From assembly GCA_033026295.1 (NCBI GenBank), contig CM065184.1, forward strand, positions 6,637,501 to 6,701,500: a DNA stretch of 64,000 nt. The letters are read 5' to 3'. Position 1 is the first letter of the stretch. Every line of letters begins with the position of its first letter. This document shows positions 63,301 to 64,000 of this stretch, piece by piece. The position numbers and the translations under genes were made by a program. The DNA comes from Channa striata (Eukaryota; Chordata; Actinopteri; Anabantiformes; Channidae). A model generated the notes under the pieces. The model did not search any database. It was not told the origin of the DNA and saw only the letters and a program-made list of their open reading frames with translations.

Positions 63301-64000
63301 TCTGGCACAGGCCAGAGAAAGAGGCAGTGAGTAGGGGGAGAAGTAGGTGGAAAAGAATAAGAGGAAGACAAGTGATGTGCAGCAGGACCACGTTAACGCC
63401 AGCAAAGCAGCAGAAGAAACAGTGGTTACAGGAGACGGATATTGTACAGGAGGGAGGTGGAGGGTGGAAAGTGAAAAAGAGACACACAAATCCACTAGGG
63501 GGATGTTTTTATTAGGGCTCTTATCGATGGAGAGAGCTCACAGTATTAAGAGTAGACATATTTAATGCTTTACCAATACTGTGCATGTTAGCCTGGGCCA
63601 TAAATCTGCTGCAAAGGGCCTTGTAGGAGGGCAGAACAGCACGGCAAATGGAGGAGGGCGTTAACTATAGAGAATGGAAGGAGGAATTAGTACCCGGCGA
63701 GCAGGGATTGGCAGTCTTGAGAAGAATTTACTTTTAAGCACAGGCCATTTTCTACTACAAAGACAATATGTTCTCAAAGCATTTAGAATCAGAGGTAATA
63801 ATGATTTAATCAATAATCTGCAAACGTTTTCAAACTGCTATTTTAAAAAATTTATGAAAATACTGCGCATAATTATAATCAAGTGAAGCGTTATAATTTT
63901 TCATGTAATGTCTTCTTGAATTTTAGTTAAAATGCCTCATTTATATCACACGGTGATAGTTTTTCCTACCTGTGCAGCTTCAATTAAAGCAGCGATTAAA
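60361..64000 (+). other. Start of intron 1 of the signal-peptide gene
   Basis: Runs from the GTAAGT donor to the window edge with no convincing exon. It holds a poly-T run near 60,463-60,478, a poly-T run near 61,417-61,427, a 186-codon chance-looking frame at 60,395-60,955, and purine-rich A/G sequence around 63,110-63,480. No acceptor is followed by an open frame that would continue a phase-1 reading convincingly. Long first introns are usual for such genes and often hold enhancers. Confidence 0.5.

Overview
The window reads as vertebrate, most likely teleost fish, nuclear DNA. It is AT-rich and has no bacterial-style gene packing. It is full of CA/TG, AAAG and GATA microsatellites and carries decayed fish-type transposons: a Tc1/mariner transposase fragment, an L2/Jockey-like LINE with a tRNA-derived SINE inside it, and two copies of a very common fish dispersed repeat. 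Open frames longer than about 60 codons are mostly overlapping, both-strand and without domains, as chance would give. The species and chromosome cannot be told from the sequence alone.

Layout. From 1 to about 59,450 I see a gene desert: non-coding DNA with microsatellites, a few transposon relics and several AT-core, homeobox-site-rich stretches that look like conserved non-coding elements. That last judgement is by eye and has not been aligned. Transposons cluster at 16.2-16.8 kb (unnamed repeats), 19.05-21.1 kb (two copies of one repeat in opposite orientation), 23.3-24.85 kb (LINE, SINE, Tc1) and 44.3-45.6 kb (GC-richer dispersed repeat). At 22.6-23.3 kb there is a small unit that could be a compact gene: a STAT-type site, TGACG elements, a TATA box, a 59-codon frame with a signal-peptide-like start, a splice donor, a pyrimidine-rich acceptor and AATAAA. 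I do not recognise the product.

The one well supported protein-coding feature is at the right end. A CpG-rich promoter and long 5' leader (about 59,460-60,275) lead to a first coding exon (60,276-60,360) that encodes a signal peptide and ends at a consensus GTAAGT donor in phase 1. The remaining 3.6 kb of the window would be the start of intron 1. A signal-peptide exon with a phase-1 intron is typical of secreted or membrane proteins built from extracellular modules. A gene desert upstream fits a developmentally or neurally regulated gene, but the 28 residues do not identify it.

I found no CRISPR array, rRNA, convincing tRNA gene, intact transposon or novel multi-gene system. The best leads are the 22.6-23.3 kb unit, the GATA microsatellite beside the core promoter, the nested transposons, two perfect hairpins and the candidate regulatory elements.
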